DNA from: Streptomyces sp. TRM70350
GTDB taxonomy: Bacteria > Actinomycetota > Actinomycetes > Streptomycetales > Streptomycetaceae
NCBI RefSeq assembly: GCF_019219825.1
Contig: NZ_JAHUXH010000013.1
Span: 62,001-126,000, forward strand
Direction of reading: 5' to 3'
Length of the DNA: 64,000 nucleotides
A program made the position numbers and the translations under genes. Under the pieces are notes generated by a model, which searched no databases, was not told the DNA's origin, and was given only the letters and a program-made list of their open reading frames with translations. How positions within the stretch are numbered: the first letter of the stretch is position 1; each line of letters starts with the position of its first letter. Positions 42,474 through 51,458 of this stretch are shown in pieces.

Positions 42474-43130
42474 ATGACGGACGGGACGCAGTCCGGCGGA
42501 GGCGGCCACGACCCGTGGGCGCCTCCCGGGAACAAGAGTTCGCTCGACAAGAACCAGGCGCCCGACGCCGCACCGTCCACACCGCAGCCGCCCTCCGTGC
42601 ACGACCAGGCCACGGTCACCTCGATGCCGAGCGCGGGCTTCACCCCGCCCGCCGGGACGACACCGTTCGACTACTCCGGCCCCGGCCCCGGCCCCGCCGT
42701 CCCACCCCCGCCCGTCGCCCCCACCGGCCCGGGAGCAACCGGCGGCTACGGCTACCCCGGCTATCCCCAGGGCGGCTACGGCTGGCCCGGTATGCCCATG
42801 GCCCCTCAGAACGGCATGGGCATCGCGGCGATGGTGCTGGGCATCGTCTCGTGCACCCTGTTCTGCTTGTACGGCGTGGTCTCGCTGGTGACCGGCATCC
42901 TCGCCGTCGTCTTCGGTATCAAGGGACGCAAGCGGGCCGAGGCCGGAGTGGCCACCAACCACGGTCAGGCCCAGGCAGGCCTGATCATGGGCATCATCGG
43001 GATCGTCCTCGGCGTCGCGGTGATCGTCCTGATCGCCGTCGGGGTCATGGCCGCCATCAACAGCGACGAGTCGTACGACGAGGACCCGTACTACGGCGCC
43101 CGGGCCCCCGTGGCCACCGCCCTGGCGTGA
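42474..43130 (+). CDS. DUF4190-type membrane protein
   Basis: 218 aa from ATG 42474, with an agggggg site. A long disordered Pro/Gly/Gln-rich half ends in YPGYPQGGYGWPGMP. Then comes the DUF4190 pair of membrane helices (MVLGIVSCTLFCLYGVVSLV, then LAVVFGIKGRKRAEAGVATNHG and LIMGIIGIVLGVAVIVL). The short tail DESYDEDPYYGARAP ends ALA. Function is unknown. Confidence 0.8.
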   Translation: MTDGTQSGGGGHDPWAPPGNKSSLDKNQAPDAAPSTPQPPSVHDQATVTSMPSAGFTPPAGTTPFDYSGPGPGPAVPPPPVAPTGPGATGGYGYPGYPQGGYGWPGMPMAPQNGMGIAAMVLGIVSCTLFCLYGVVSLVTGILAVVFGIKGRKRAEAGVATNHGQAQAGLIMGIIGIVLGVAVIVLIAVGVMAAINSDESYDEDPYYGARAPVATALA

Positions 43131-43315
43131 TCCTGGGCATCCTCGCGATCATCTTCGGCGCCATCGGCCGGGGCAAGGCCACGCGCGGTCAGGCCACCAA
43201 CAAGGGCGCGGCGACCGCCGGGCTCGTCTGCGGCATCATCGCCACCGTGATCCTGCCGCTGCTGGGCCTCCTGCTCCTCGCCGGCATCATGGGCCGGCTC
43301 GGCGCGGCTGCCTGA
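43127..43315 (+). pseudogene. C-terminal half of a second DUF4190 gene
   Basis: A frame starting at GTG 43127, which overlaps the previous stop as GTGA, reads MILGILAIIFGAIGRGKATR, then GQATNKGAATAGLVCGI and a second membrane helix. This is the second half of a DUF4190 domain, parallel to LAVVFGIKGRKRAEAG in the previous gene, but without the first helix. It is probably the remainder of a tandem paralogue after a deletion; translation as a 62-aa coupled peptide is possible. Confidence 0.6.
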
Positions 43316-43363
43316 ACGCCGCGTCGACGCGCTGCGGGGCCGGTCCCCGGACCGGCCCCTCGC

Positions 43364-43942
43364 TCATGCCGCGCGCAGCCGCTCCCGCGCCCCCATCAGC
43401 GCGAACCCCAACAAATTCAGCCCCCGCCACCGCTCCGGATCCCCCGCGGCCTCGTCCTGCGCCGCCAGCCCGATCCCCCACACCGGATCCACCGGACTCG
43501 CCTCCACCAGCACCCGCTCCCCGGTGCCCAGCAGAAACTCCCGCAGATCGGCGTGCGCGGCGAACTTGTGGACGCTGCCCTCGACCACGATGGCGAACCG
43601 CTCGCGCTCCCACACGGCCTCGTCGAAGCCCCGCACCAGCCGCCCCGCCTTCTTCGCCTCGGCGGGACCCCCGGCCGCCAGCACACGCCGCTCCGCCTCC
43701 GCGTCCCGGAACAGCCGCGCCTTGCCCGCCATCATCCAGTGCTCCGCCGTCGCGTACTCCACCCCGTCCACGGTGAACGGCGACGGCCACCACTGGCTCA
43801 GACAGCTCGCGCCGACCTGCCCGTCCGGCCGCGGCCGGTGTCCCCAGAAGTGCAGATACCTGATCCGAGCGCCCGCACGGACCTCCCTGACCAGCGCGTC
43901 CCTGGAATCGATCACTTCCCTGACCCCCTCCGTCCTCTGCAT
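43364..43942 (-). CDS. NADAR-family protein (YbiA-like)
   Basis: 192 aa from ATG 43942 (MQRTEGVREVIDSRDALVRE). The NADAR pattern LHFWGHRP...LSQWWPSPFTVDG then YATAEHWMMAGKARLF is complete. These enzymes act on ADP-ribose-linked substrates such as riboflavin intermediates or ADP-ribosylated guanine. No defence partner is adjacent, so a metabolic housekeeping role is more likely. Confidence 0.9.
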   Translation of the reverse strand: MQRTEGVREVIDSRDALVREVRAGARIRYLHFWGHRPRPDGQVGASCLSQWWPSPFTVDGVEYATAEHWMMAGKARLFRDAEAERRVLAAGGPAEAKKAGRLVRGFDEAVWERERFAIVVEGSVHKFAAHADLREFLLGTGERVLVEASPVDPVWGIGLAAQDEAAGDPERWRGLNLLGFALMGARERLRAA

Positions 43943-44004
43943 GCATGCGAGTCTGGCAGGCACTACTGACACTCCGTCCCCCCTTTTGGGCGCCGACTCG
44001 ACAC

Positions 44005-44067
44005 GTGGTCGACAGATTCCGTCGCTTAACCAAAAGGCAACAACGGAATCACTTGTTGGACGACCAC
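44005..44067. promoter_or_regulatory. Nested inverted repeat upstream of the ALDH-pot operon
   Basis: Outer arms gtggtcg (44005-44011) and cgaccac (44061-44067) enclose inner arms gattccgt (44015-44022) and acggaatc (44043-44050). The symmetric arrangement lies about 90 bases upstream of the ALDH start. It could be an operator for a dimeric or tetrameric regulator, for example the Lrp or PucR proteins nearby. Confidence 0.5.
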
Positions 44068-44153
44068 CCCTCTGTCAGGATCGGCACTCAAATCGAGCTG
44101 GAGCTACGCCACCCGCCCCGAGGGACAGCGGGGCGACGGCGGAGGAGAGCGAC

Positions 44154-45689
44154 ATGCACAACCCGGGCAAGACCATCCCGGAACGATTCCCGGCCCAGGA
44201 CCGTTTCGCGGACGGCGCGCAGTACCTCGCGGGCCGCCTCACGAAGGGCACCTCGGGCCGGACCCACGCGGTCGTCGACCCGGCCACCGGCGAGGAGGTC
44301 CTCACCTACGACCTGGCGGGCACGGACGACGTGGACGCGGCCGTCGCCGCCGCCCGCGCGGCGTTCCCGGCGTGGGCCGGCGCCACCCCCGGTGAGCGTT
44401 CCGACGCGCTGCACCGTTTCGCCGCCGTCCTCGCCGAGCGCGCGGAGGATTTCGCCCGCGCGGAGTCCCTGCAGTGCGGCAAGCCGCTGAAGCTGACCCG
44501 CGAGTTCGACGTGCCGGGCACGATCGACAACACGTCCTTCTTCGCGGGGGCCGCCCGGCACCTCCAAGGGCAGTCCGCCGGTGAGTACTCCGGCGACCAC
44601 ACCTCGTACGTCCGCCGCGAGCCCATCGGCGTCGTCGGCTCCGTCGCGCCCTGGAACTACCCCCTCCAGATGGCCGCGTGGAAGATCCTCCCGGCGATCG
44701 CCGCGGGCAACACGATCGTGCTGAAGCCCGCCGAGCCGACCCCGCTGACCTCGCTGCTGTTCGCGCAGGCCGCGACCGACGCCGGTATCCCGGACGGTGT
44801 CGTCAACATCGTGACCGGCACCGGCAAGGAGGCCGGTGAGCACCTCGTGGGCCACCCGGACGTGGCCATGACGTCCTTCACCGGCTCCACCGCCGTCGGC
44901 AAGCGCGTCGCCGAGATCGCCACCGCCACCGTCAAGCGGCTGCATCTGGAGCTGGGTGGCAAGGCGCCCTTCGTGGTGTTCGACGACGCCGACCTGGACG
45001 CCGCCGTCAACGGCGCGGTCGCGGGCGCGCTGATCAACACCGGACAGGACTGCACGGCTGCCACGCGCGCGTACGTGCAGCGGCCTCTCTACGAGGCGTT
45101 CGTCGACAAGACCGCCGCCCTCATGGAAACCGTCCGCCTCGGCGACCCCTTCACCCCGGGCACCGACCTCGGACCGCTCATCTCGCACGTCCAGCGCGAC
45201 CGCGTCGCCGGTTTCGTCGACCGGGCGCGTGCCTACGCGCGCGTGGTCACCGGTGGGCAAGCCCCGCAGGGCGAGCTCAAGAACGGCGCGTACTACCGGC
45301 CCACCCTCGTCGCGGACGCGCCCCAGGACAGTGAGATCGTCCAGTCCGAGATCTTCGGACCGGTCCTCGTGGTCCTGCCCTTCGACACCGACGACGAAGG
45401 GATCCGGCTCGCCAACGACACCCCGTACGGTCTCGCGGCGTCCGCCTGGAGCCGTGACGTCTACCGTGCGAACCGCGCCACCCGCGAGATCAAGGCGGGC
45501 TGCGTATGGGTGAACGATCACATCCCGATCATCAGCGAGATGCCGCACGGCGGATACCAGCAATCCGGCTTCGGCAAGGACATGTCCGTGTACTCGTTCG
45601 ATGAGTACACGCAGCTCAAGCACGTTATGTTCGACAATACGGCGGTCGCTCGGAAGGACTGGCACCGCACGATCTTCGGGGACCGATAA
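44154..45689 (+). CDS. Aldehyde dehydrogenase, second polyamine-linked copy
   Basis: 511 aa from ATG 44154, with a ggaggaga site. Catalytic Cys in NTGQDCTAATRA, Glu in LELGGKAPFVV, and an ending GYQQSGFGKDMSVYSFDEYT. It resembles gamma-aminobutyraldehyde and related dehydrogenases and is probably the first gene of an operon with potDABC, so it may act on aldehydes made from imported polyamines. It is a paralogue of the ALDH at 35842. Confidence 0.88.
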   Translation: MHNPGKTIPERFPAQDRFADGAQYLAGRLTKGTSGRTHAVVDPATGEEVLTYDLAGTDDVDAAVAAARAAFPAWAGATPGERSDALHRFAAVLAERAEDFARAESLQCGKPLKLTREFDVPGTIDNTSFFAGAARHLQGQSAGEYSGDHTSYVRREPIGVVGSVAPWNYPLQMAAWKILPAIAAGNTIVLKPAEPTPLTSLLFAQAATDAGIPDGVVNIVTGTGKEAGEHLVGHPDVAMTSFTGSTAVGKRVAEIATATVKRLHLELGGKAPFVVFDDADLDAAVNGAVAGALINTGQDCTAATRAYVQRPLYEAFVDKTAALMETVRLGDPFTPGTDLGPLISHVQRDRVAGFVDRARAYARVVTGGQAPQGELKNGAYYRPTLVADAPQDSEIVQSEIFGPVLVVLPFDTDDEGIRLANDTPYGLAASAWSRDVYRANRATREIKAGCVWVNDHIPIISEMPHGGYQQSGFGKDMSVYSFDEYTQLKHVMFDNTAVARKDWHRTIFGDR

Positions 45690-45742
45690 CCACTTCAGGC
45701 CGCCCGAACCGCGGCCGCCCATCCCGAAAGGGCACCACGCGC

Positions 45743-46987
45743 ATGGAGCAGTACGAGCCCGACCGCCCGTCCGCGGCCCAGGTGGCCGCCATGCGGCGCA
45801 GCCTGCGCAGCGGCAGGGCCTCCCTCACCCGCCGTTCGCTGCTGCGCGCCTCCGCCGGCGGCGCGCTCGCGGTCGGCGGCCTGGGGGCGCTGAGCGCCTG
45901 CGGCATTCCCCCGGCGGCGCAGACGTCCGGAGTGTCGTCCGAGGACCACTCGGCGAAGGAGAAGACGGTCAACTTCTCCAACTGGACCGAGTACATGGAC
46001 GTCGACGAGAGCGGCAAGCGTCATCCGACGCTCGACGAGTTCAAGAGGCGCACCGGCATCACCGTCAAGTACACGGAGGACATCAACGACAACGTCGAGT
46101 TCTTCGGCAAGATAAAGCCGCAACTGGCGGCCGGCCAGGACACCGGCCGCGACCTGATCTGTGTGACCGACTGGCTCGCCGCGCGCCTGATCCGCTTCGG
46201 CTGGGTCCAGAAACTGGACGCGTCCAACCTGCCCACCGCGTACGCCAACCTCTCCCAGCAGTTCCGCAGCCCCGACTGGGACCCGGGACGGGCGTACTCC
46301 TACCCCTGGACCGGCATCTCCACGGTCATCGCCTACAACAAGAAGGCGCTGGACGGCGTCGAGGTCACGTCCGTCTCCGACCTGCTCGACAATCCCAGGC
46401 TCAAGGGCCGCGTCGGCTTCCTCACCGAGATGCGCGACAGCGTCGGCATGACGCTGCTGGACATGGGCAAGGACCCGGGCACGTTCAGCGACGACGACTT
46501 CGACGCGGCGATCGCCCGTCTGCAGAAGGCCGTCGACAAGGGCCAGATCCGCCGTTTCACCGGCAACGACTACACCTCGGACCTCAGCAAGGGCGACTTC
46601 GCGGCCTGCCTCGCCTGGGCCGGTGACGTGGTCCAGCTGAAGGCGGACAGCCCGGACGTCGACTTCGTGATCCCCGACAGCGGTTACATGACGTCGACGG
46701 ACAACCTGCTGGTGCCCAACAAGGCCCGCCACAAGACCAACGCCGAACGGCTCATCGACTTCTACTACGAGCCGGGGCCGGCCGCGCAGCTCGCCGCGTA
46801 CATCAACTACGTGTGCCCGGTGGACGGGGTGAAGGCGGAACTCGCCAGGATCGACGAGGACGCGGCGAACAACCCGCTGATCATTCCCGACGAAGAGATG
46901 GCCGCCAAGTCTCACGCCTTCCGCTCGCTGAGCTCGAAGGAAGAGACGGCTTATGAAGAGAAGTTCGCGAAGCTCACAGGGGCGTGA
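45743..46987 (+). CDS. potD: Polyamine ABC transporter, substrate-binding lipoprotein
   Basis: 414 aa. The N-terminus carries a twin-arginine motif (LTRRSLLRA, Arg30-Arg31) followed by a lipobox LSAC with Cys53, so it may be Tat-exported and lipidated. The mature protein is a PotD/PotF-type binding fold (NFSNWTEYMDVDESGKR, EDINDNVEFFGKI, YSYPWTGISTVIAYNK). The binding site is expected to hold spermidine or putrescine. It is followed immediately by the ATPase gene. Confidence 0.9.
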   Translation: MEQYEPDRPSAAQVAAMRRSLRSGRASLTRRSLLRASAGGALAVGGLGALSACGIPPAAQTSGVSSEDHSAKEKTVNFSNWTEYMDVDESGKRHPTLDEFKRRTGITVKYTEDINDNVEFFGKIKPQLAAGQDTGRDLICVTDWLAARLIRFGWVQKLDASNLPTAYANLSQQFRSPDWDPGRAYSYPWTGISTVIAYNKKALDGVEVTSVSDLLDNPRLKGRVGFLTEMRDSVGMTLLDMGKDPGTFSDDDFDAAIARLQKAVDKGQIRRFTGNDYTSDLSKGDFAACLAWAGDVVQLKADSPDVDFVIPDSGYMTSTDNLLVPNKARHKTNAERLIDFYYEPGPAAQLAAYINYVCPVDGVKAELARIDEDAANNPLIIPDEEMAAKSHAFRSLSSKEETAYEEKFAKLTGA

Positions 46988-48159
46988 CGACGACGATGAC
47001 GACGAAGAACAGCAGCGGCGACGTCCGCCTCTCCGGAATCAGCAAGACCTACGGCTCCTTCACCGCCGTACACCCGCTGGACCTGACCGTCCCGCAGGGC
47101 TCCTTCTTCGCCCTGCTCGGCGCCTCGGGCTGCGGCAAGACCACCACCCTGCGGATGATCGCGGGACTTGAGGAGCCGACGAGCGGCACCGTCCGGCTCG
47201 GCGACCAGGACGTGACCGCGCTGCCGCCGCACAAGCGGCCGGTGAACACGGTCTTCCAGTCGTACGCCCTCTTCCCGCATCTCGACATCTTCGAGAACGT
47301 CGCCTTCGGCCTGCGCCGGCGCGGCATCAAGAGCGTGAAGAAGCAGGTCGAGGAGATGCTCGACCTGGTCCAGCTCGGCGAGCAGGCCCGCAAGAAGCCG
47401 CACCAGCTCTCCGGCGGCCAGCAGCAGCGCGTCGCGGTCGCCCGCGCGCTGATCAACCACCCCAAGGTGCTGCTCCTGGACGAGCCGCTCGGCGCCCTCG
47501 ACCTGAAGCTGCGCCGCCAGATGCAGCTGGAGCTCAAGCGCATCCAGACCGAGGTCGGGATCACCTTCGTCCACGTCACGCACGACCAGGAGGAGGCCAT
47601 GACGATGGCCGACACGGTCGCCGTGATGAACGCGGGCCGGGTCGAGCAACTCGGCGCCCCCGCCGAGCTGTACGAGAACCCGCGCACCACCTTCGTCGCC
47701 AACTTCCTCGGCACCTCCAACCTGATCGAGGCCGAGGTCGACACCAGGACGGGCGACGAGATCGTCCTCAAGGCGGGCGGCGGCAAGCTCACGCTCCCCG
47801 CCGAGCGCTGCTCCGCCTCCACCGCGACCGGCGGCAAGGTGCTGGTCGGCGTGCGCCCCGAGAAGATCTCCCTCGTCCACGCGGACGACGCAGGCGAGAT
47901 CCCGGAGGGCCGCAACCGGATCACCGGCACGATCGCGGACGCCAGTTTCATCGGCGTCTCCACGCAGTACGTCGTCGACAGCCCCGTCTGTCCCGAGCTC
48001 GCCGTCTATGTGCAGAACGTCGAGCGCGACGGCCGCCTCACCCCCGGCGCCGACGTCGTCCTGCACTGGAGCCCCGCGCACACCTTCGGCCTGGATTCCG
48101 CGCAGTCCCTGCTTGCCGGGACAGCGGGCTCCGCGGGCATCGAGGAAGAGGCCGCCTGA
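46984..48159 (+). CDS. potA: Polyamine ABC transporter, ATP-binding protein
   Basis: 391 aa from GTG 46984, overlapping the potD stop as GTGA. Walker A GASGCGKTT (about 46-54), signature QLSGGQQQRVAVARAL, Walker B LLLDEP, H-loop VTHDQEEAM, then a TOBE domain at the C-terminus (RPEKISLVHADD). It energises PotBC. The Lys/Arg-rich start MTTTMTTKNSSG is unremarkable. Confidence 0.92.
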   Translation: MTTTMTTKNSSGDVRLSGISKTYGSFTAVHPLDLTVPQGSFFALLGASGCGKTTTLRMIAGLEEPTSGTVRLGDQDVTALPPHKRPVNTVFQSYALFPHLDIFENVAFGLRRRGIKSVKKQVEEMLDLVQLGEQARKKPHQLSGGQQQRVAVARALINHPKVLLLDEPLGALDLKLRRQMQLELKRIQTEVGITFVHVTHDQEEAMTMADTVAVMNAGRVEQLGAPAELYENPRTTFVANFLGTSNLIEAEVDTRTGDEIVLKAGGGKLTLPAERCSASTATGGKVLVGVRPEKISLVHADDAGEIPEGRNRITGTIADASFIGVSTQYVVDSPVCPELAVYVQNVERDGRLTPGADVVLHWSPAHTFGLDSAQSLLAGTAGSAGIEEEAA

Positions 48160-49085
48160 TGTCGACGCTCACCGAGGCGCCACCGCCGCTGGCTCCCGCA
48201 CCGGAGAAGAAGCCAGCGCGCAGACGCGGCCGCCTCACGCCGTACTGGCTGCTGCTGCCCGGCATCCTCTGGCTGCTGATCTTCTTCGCGCTGCCGATGA
48301 TCTACCAGGCCTCCACCTCCGTGCAGACGGGCTCCCTGGAGGAGGGCTACGAGGTCACCTGGCACTTCGCCACCTACTGGAACGCGCTGTCCGAGTACTG
48401 GCCGCAGTTCCTGCGCTCGGTGCTGTACGCCGGATCCGCGACGGTCCTGTGTCTGCTGCTGGGCTATCCGCTGGCGTATCTGATCGCGTTCCGCGCGGGC
48501 CGCTGGCGGAACCTGATCATGATCCTGGTGATCGCGCCGTTCTTCACCAGCTTCCTGATCCGCACCCTCGCCTGGAAGACGATCCTCGCGGACGGCAGCC
48601 CGGTCGTCGGCGCCCTCAACACCCTGCACATCCTGGACGTCACCAGCTGGCTCGGCATCACCGCCGGGGACCGGGTGCTGGCCACCCCGCTGGCGGTCGT
48701 GTGCGGTCTGACGTACAACTTCCTGCCGTTCATGATCCTGCCGCTGTACACCTCGCTGGAGCGCATCGACAGCAGGCTGCACGAGGCGGCGGGCGACCTG
48801 TACGCCAAGCCCTGGACGACCTTCCGCAAGGTCACCTTCCCGCTGTCGATGCCCGGTGTCGTCTCCGGCACGCTGCTGACCTTCATCCCGGCCGCCGGTG
48901 ACTACGTGAACGCCGATCTGCTCGGCTCCACCGACACCCGCATGATCGGAAACGTCATCCAGTCGCAGTTCCTGCGGATTCTGGACTATCCGACGGCCGC
49001 GGCGCTGTCCTTCATCCTGATGTTCGCGATCCTCATCATGGTGACGCTCTACATCCGCAAGTCCGGCACGGAGGATCTGGTTTAA
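48159..49085 (+). CDS. potB: Polyamine ABC transporter, permease 1
   Basis: 308 aa. ATG 48159 overlaps the potA stop. About six membrane helices, starting LLLPGILWLLIFFALPMIYQ. The EAA loop is LHEAAGDLYAKPWTTFRKV, with a PotB-type C-terminus (LVGSTDT-type: LLGSTDTRMIGNVIQ). It forms the channel with PotC. Confidence 0.92.
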   Translation: MSTLTEAPPPLAPAPEKKPARRRGRLTPYWLLLPGILWLLIFFALPMIYQASTSVQTGSLEEGYEVTWHFATYWNALSEYWPQFLRSVLYAGSATVLCLLLGYPLAYLIAFRAGRWRNLIMILVIAPFFTSFLIRTLAWKTILADGSPVVGALNTLHILDVTSWLGITAGDRVLATPLAVVCGLTYNFLPFMILPLYTSLERIDSRLHEAAGDLYAKPWTTFRKVTFPLSMPGVVSGTLLTFIPAAGDYVNADLLGSTDTRMIGNVIQSQFLRILDYPTAAALSFILMFAILIMVTLYIRKSGTEDLV

Positions 49086-49886
49086 ATGGCCTTCGTCAAC
49101 TGGCTCAAGCGCCATCTCGTCGTCGTCGCGGGGCTGTTCACGCTCGGATTCCTGCTGCTTCCGAACGTGGTCGTGACGGTCTTCTCCTTCAACCAGCCGA
49201 AGGGCCGTTTCAACTACGAGTGGCAGGAATTCTCCACGGCCGCCTGGACCGATCCGTGCGGGGTCGCCGACCTGTGCGGCTCGCTCTCCCTGAGCCTGCA
49301 GATCGCCCTCTGGGCGACGCTCGGCGCCACGGTCCTCGGCGCGATGATCGCCTTCGCGCTGGTGCGGTACCGCTTCCGCGCGCGGGGCGCCGTCAACTCG
49401 CTGATCTTCCTGCCCATGGCGATGCCCGAGGTGGTGATGGCGGCCTCGTTGCTGACGCTCTTCCTCAACATGGGGGTGCAGTTGGGATTCTGGACGATCC
49501 TGATCGCGCACATCATGTTCTGCCTCAGTTTCGTCGTGACGGCCGTCAAGGCGCGCGTGATGTCGATGGATCCGAGGCTGGAGGAGGCCGCGCGCGATCT
49601 GTACGCAGGCCCGTTCCAGACCTTCGTCCGGGTCACCCTGCCGATCGCCGCCCCCGGAATCGCCGCGGGCGCGCTGCTCGCCTTCGCGCTCTCCTTCGAC
49701 GATTTCATCATCACCAATTTCAACGCTGGTTCGACCGTCACCTTCCCCATGTTCGTCTGGGGCTCGGCACAGCGCGGCACGCCCGTCCAGATCAATGTCA
49801 TCGGTACGGCCATGTTCGTCGTCGCCGTACTGTTCGTCCTGGCCTCCATGGCCATCGGCAGCCGCCGAAAGCGCCAGAAGGCGTAA
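49086..49886 (+). CDS. potC: Polyamine ABC transporter, permease 2
   Basis: 266 aa. The start codon abuts the potB stop TAA with no gap. About six helices; EAA loop LEEAARDLYAGPFQTFVRV. PotC-specific features are FNQPKGRFNYEWQEFSTAAW and SFDDFIITNFNAGSTVTFPM. It completes the importer. The next gene begins after a 22-base gap with its own ribosome binding site and is likely in the same operon. Confidence 0.92.
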   Translation: MAFVNWLKRHLVVVAGLFTLGFLLLPNVVVTVFSFNQPKGRFNYEWQEFSTAAWTDPCGVADLCGSLSLSLQIALWATLGATVLGAMIAFALVRYRFRARGAVNSLIFLPMAMPEVVMAASLLTLFLNMGVQLGFWTILIAHIMFCLSFVVTAVKARVMSMDPRLEEAARDLYAGPFQTFVRVTLPIAAPGIAAGALLAFALSFDDFIITNFNAGSTVTFPMFVWGSAQRGTPVQINVIGTAMFVVAVLFVLASMAIGSRRKRQKA

Positions 49887-49908
49887 CGCATCGTAGGGAG
49901 TTGAAATC

Positions 49909-51345
49909 ATGGCCCCAAGCGCCATGAGCCGTGGCAACGACAACGACAACTGGACGACGTCCCTTTCCGAAGCCCAGCCGGTCCCGTACTGGCTGGACGA
50001 TCCCGGCAGGCCCCACCCCGAGCCCGCGCTGACCGGCGCCGAGACCTGCGACCTGCTGGTCGTCGGCGGCGGCTACAGCGGACTGTGGACCGCGCTCAAC
50101 GCCAAGGAGCGCGACCCCGGGCGCGATGTCGTCCTGCTGGAAGGCCGCGAGGTGGGATGGGCCGCCTCCGGCCGCAACGGCGGCTTCTGCGCCGCCTCCC
50201 TCACCCACGGCCTGCCCAACGGCCTGACCCGCTGGCCCGACGAGATCCACAAGCTCCAGGAGCTGGGCGCCCGCAACCTCGACGGCATCGAGGCGGCGGT
50301 CGCCCGCTACTCCATCGACTGCGACTTCGAGCGCACCGGCGAGCTCGACGTCGCCACCGAGACCTACCAGGCGTGGGAACTGCGCGACCGGTACGAGGAG
50401 ATGGAGCGCAAGGGCCTCGCCGACGGCGTGGAGTTCCTGGACGCCGAAGCGGTACGGGCACAGGTCGACTCACCGACCTTCCAGGCGGGCCTCTGGGACC
50501 GCCGCGGCGTCGCCATGCTCCACCCCGCCAAGCTCGCCTGGGGCCTGAAGCGGGCCTGCCTCGACCTCGGCGTGCGCGTCCACGAGCACACCCCCGCCCT
50601 CACCCTGAAGCCGTACGGCGCCGGGATGGCCGTACGCACCCCCTACGGCCAGGTCCGCGCCCGCAAGGTCGCGCTCGGCACGAACATCTTCCCGAGCCTG
50701 GTCAGACGTGTCCGCGCGTACACCGTTCCGGTCTACGACTACGCCCTGATGACCGAACCGCTCACCGCCGAGCAACTCGGGGCGATCGGCTGGAAGAACC
50801 GGCAGGGCCTCGGGGACAGCGCCAACCAGTTCCACTACTTCCGGCTCTCCGCCGACCACCGCATCCTGTGGGGCGGCTACGACGCGATCTACCCGTACGG
50901 CGGCCGGGTGCGCGCCGAGTACGACGACCGCCCTCAGACGTACGCCAAGCTCGCCGGGCACTTCTTCACCTGCTTTCCGCAGCTGGAGGGCGTCCGCTTC
51001 ACCCACGCCTGGGGCGGCGCGATCGACACCTGCTCGCGGTTCTCGGCGTTCTTCGGCACGGCACACGGCGGCAGGGTCGCGTACGCGGCGGGCTACACGG
51101 GCCTCGGCGTGGGCGCCACCCGCTTCGGTGCCGACGTGATGCTGGACCTGCTGGCGGGGGAGCGGACCGAGCGCACCGAACTGGAGATGGTGCGCAAGAA
51201 GCCGCTGCCGTTCCCGCCGGAGCCGTTCGCGTGGACCGGCATCGCCCTCACCAAGTGGTCGCTGGCCAGGGCGGACGCCCACGCCGGGCGGCGCAACGTG
51301 TGGCTGCGGACGATGGACCGGCTGGGGCTGGGCTTCGACAGCTGA
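49909..51345 (+). CDS. FAD-dependent amine oxidoreductase (PuuB/DadA-like)
   Basis: 478 aa. The Rossmann FAD motif is LLVVGGGYSGLWTALNA at about residues 46-62, followed by VVLLEGREVGWAASGRNGGF, the pattern of DAO-family enzymes such as gamma-glutamylputrescine oxidase PuuB. The C-terminus has TGLGVGATRFGADVMLDL. Its location at the end of the potDABC operon supports oxidation of a polyamine or its gamma-glutamyl form to an aldehyde plus ammonia and peroxide. ATG 49909 was chosen over ATG 49924. Confidence 0.85.
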   Translation: MAPSAMSRGNDNDNWTTSLSEAQPVPYWLDDPGRPHPEPALTGAETCDLLVVGGGYSGLWTALNAKERDPGRDVVLLEGREVGWAASGRNGGFCAASLTHGLPNGLTRWPDEIHKLQELGARNLDGIEAAVARYSIDCDFERTGELDVATETYQAWELRDRYEEMERKGLADGVEFLDAEAVRAQVDSPTFQAGLWDRRGVAMLHPAKLAWGLKRACLDLGVRVHEHTPALTLKPYGAGMAVRTPYGQVRARKVALGTNIFPSLVRRVRAYTVPVYDYALMTEPLTAEQLGAIGWKNRQGLGDSANQFHYFRLSADHRILWGGYDAIYPYGGRVRAEYDDRPQTYAKLAGHFFTCFPQLEGVRFTHAWGGAIDTCSRFSAFFGTAHGGRVAYAAGYTGLGVGATRFGADVMLDLLAGERTERTELEMVRKKPLPFPPEPFAWTGIALTKWSLARADAHAGRRNVWLRTMDRLGLGFDS

Positions 51346-51397
51346 GCGTGACCCAGCTCACCCACAGTTGGGTGGGGAAACCCGCGTAATGCCTGCG

Positions 51398-51456
51398 GGA
51401 GACCTCCCTCTCCCTCGTGACGCGACCAGCGTCCACGAGCAGAGAGGGAGGTCTCC
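51398..51456 (+). promoter_or_regulatory. Hairpin burying the ribosome binding site of the gene at 51459
   Basis: Left arm 51398-51412 (ggagacctccctctc) is the perfect reverse complement of 51442-51456. A second 6-bp stem, ctcgtg/cacgag (51414-51419 with 51434-51439), extends it after a small internal loop. The Shine-Dalgarno gggagg (51446-51451) lies inside the right arm and the hairpin ends 2 bases before the ATG. The structure should repress translation unless opened; it may also end transcription from the flavoprotein gene. Confidence 0.8.
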
Positions 51457-51458
51457 TC

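Noticed and set aside
43364..43942. Defence island around the NADAR gene
   Set aside because: Neighbours are DUF4190 and polyamine genes, with no toxin, restriction or CBASS-like partner.
45695..46915. A 406-aa minus-strand frame
   Set aside because: Antisense to potD with low-complexity shadow content.
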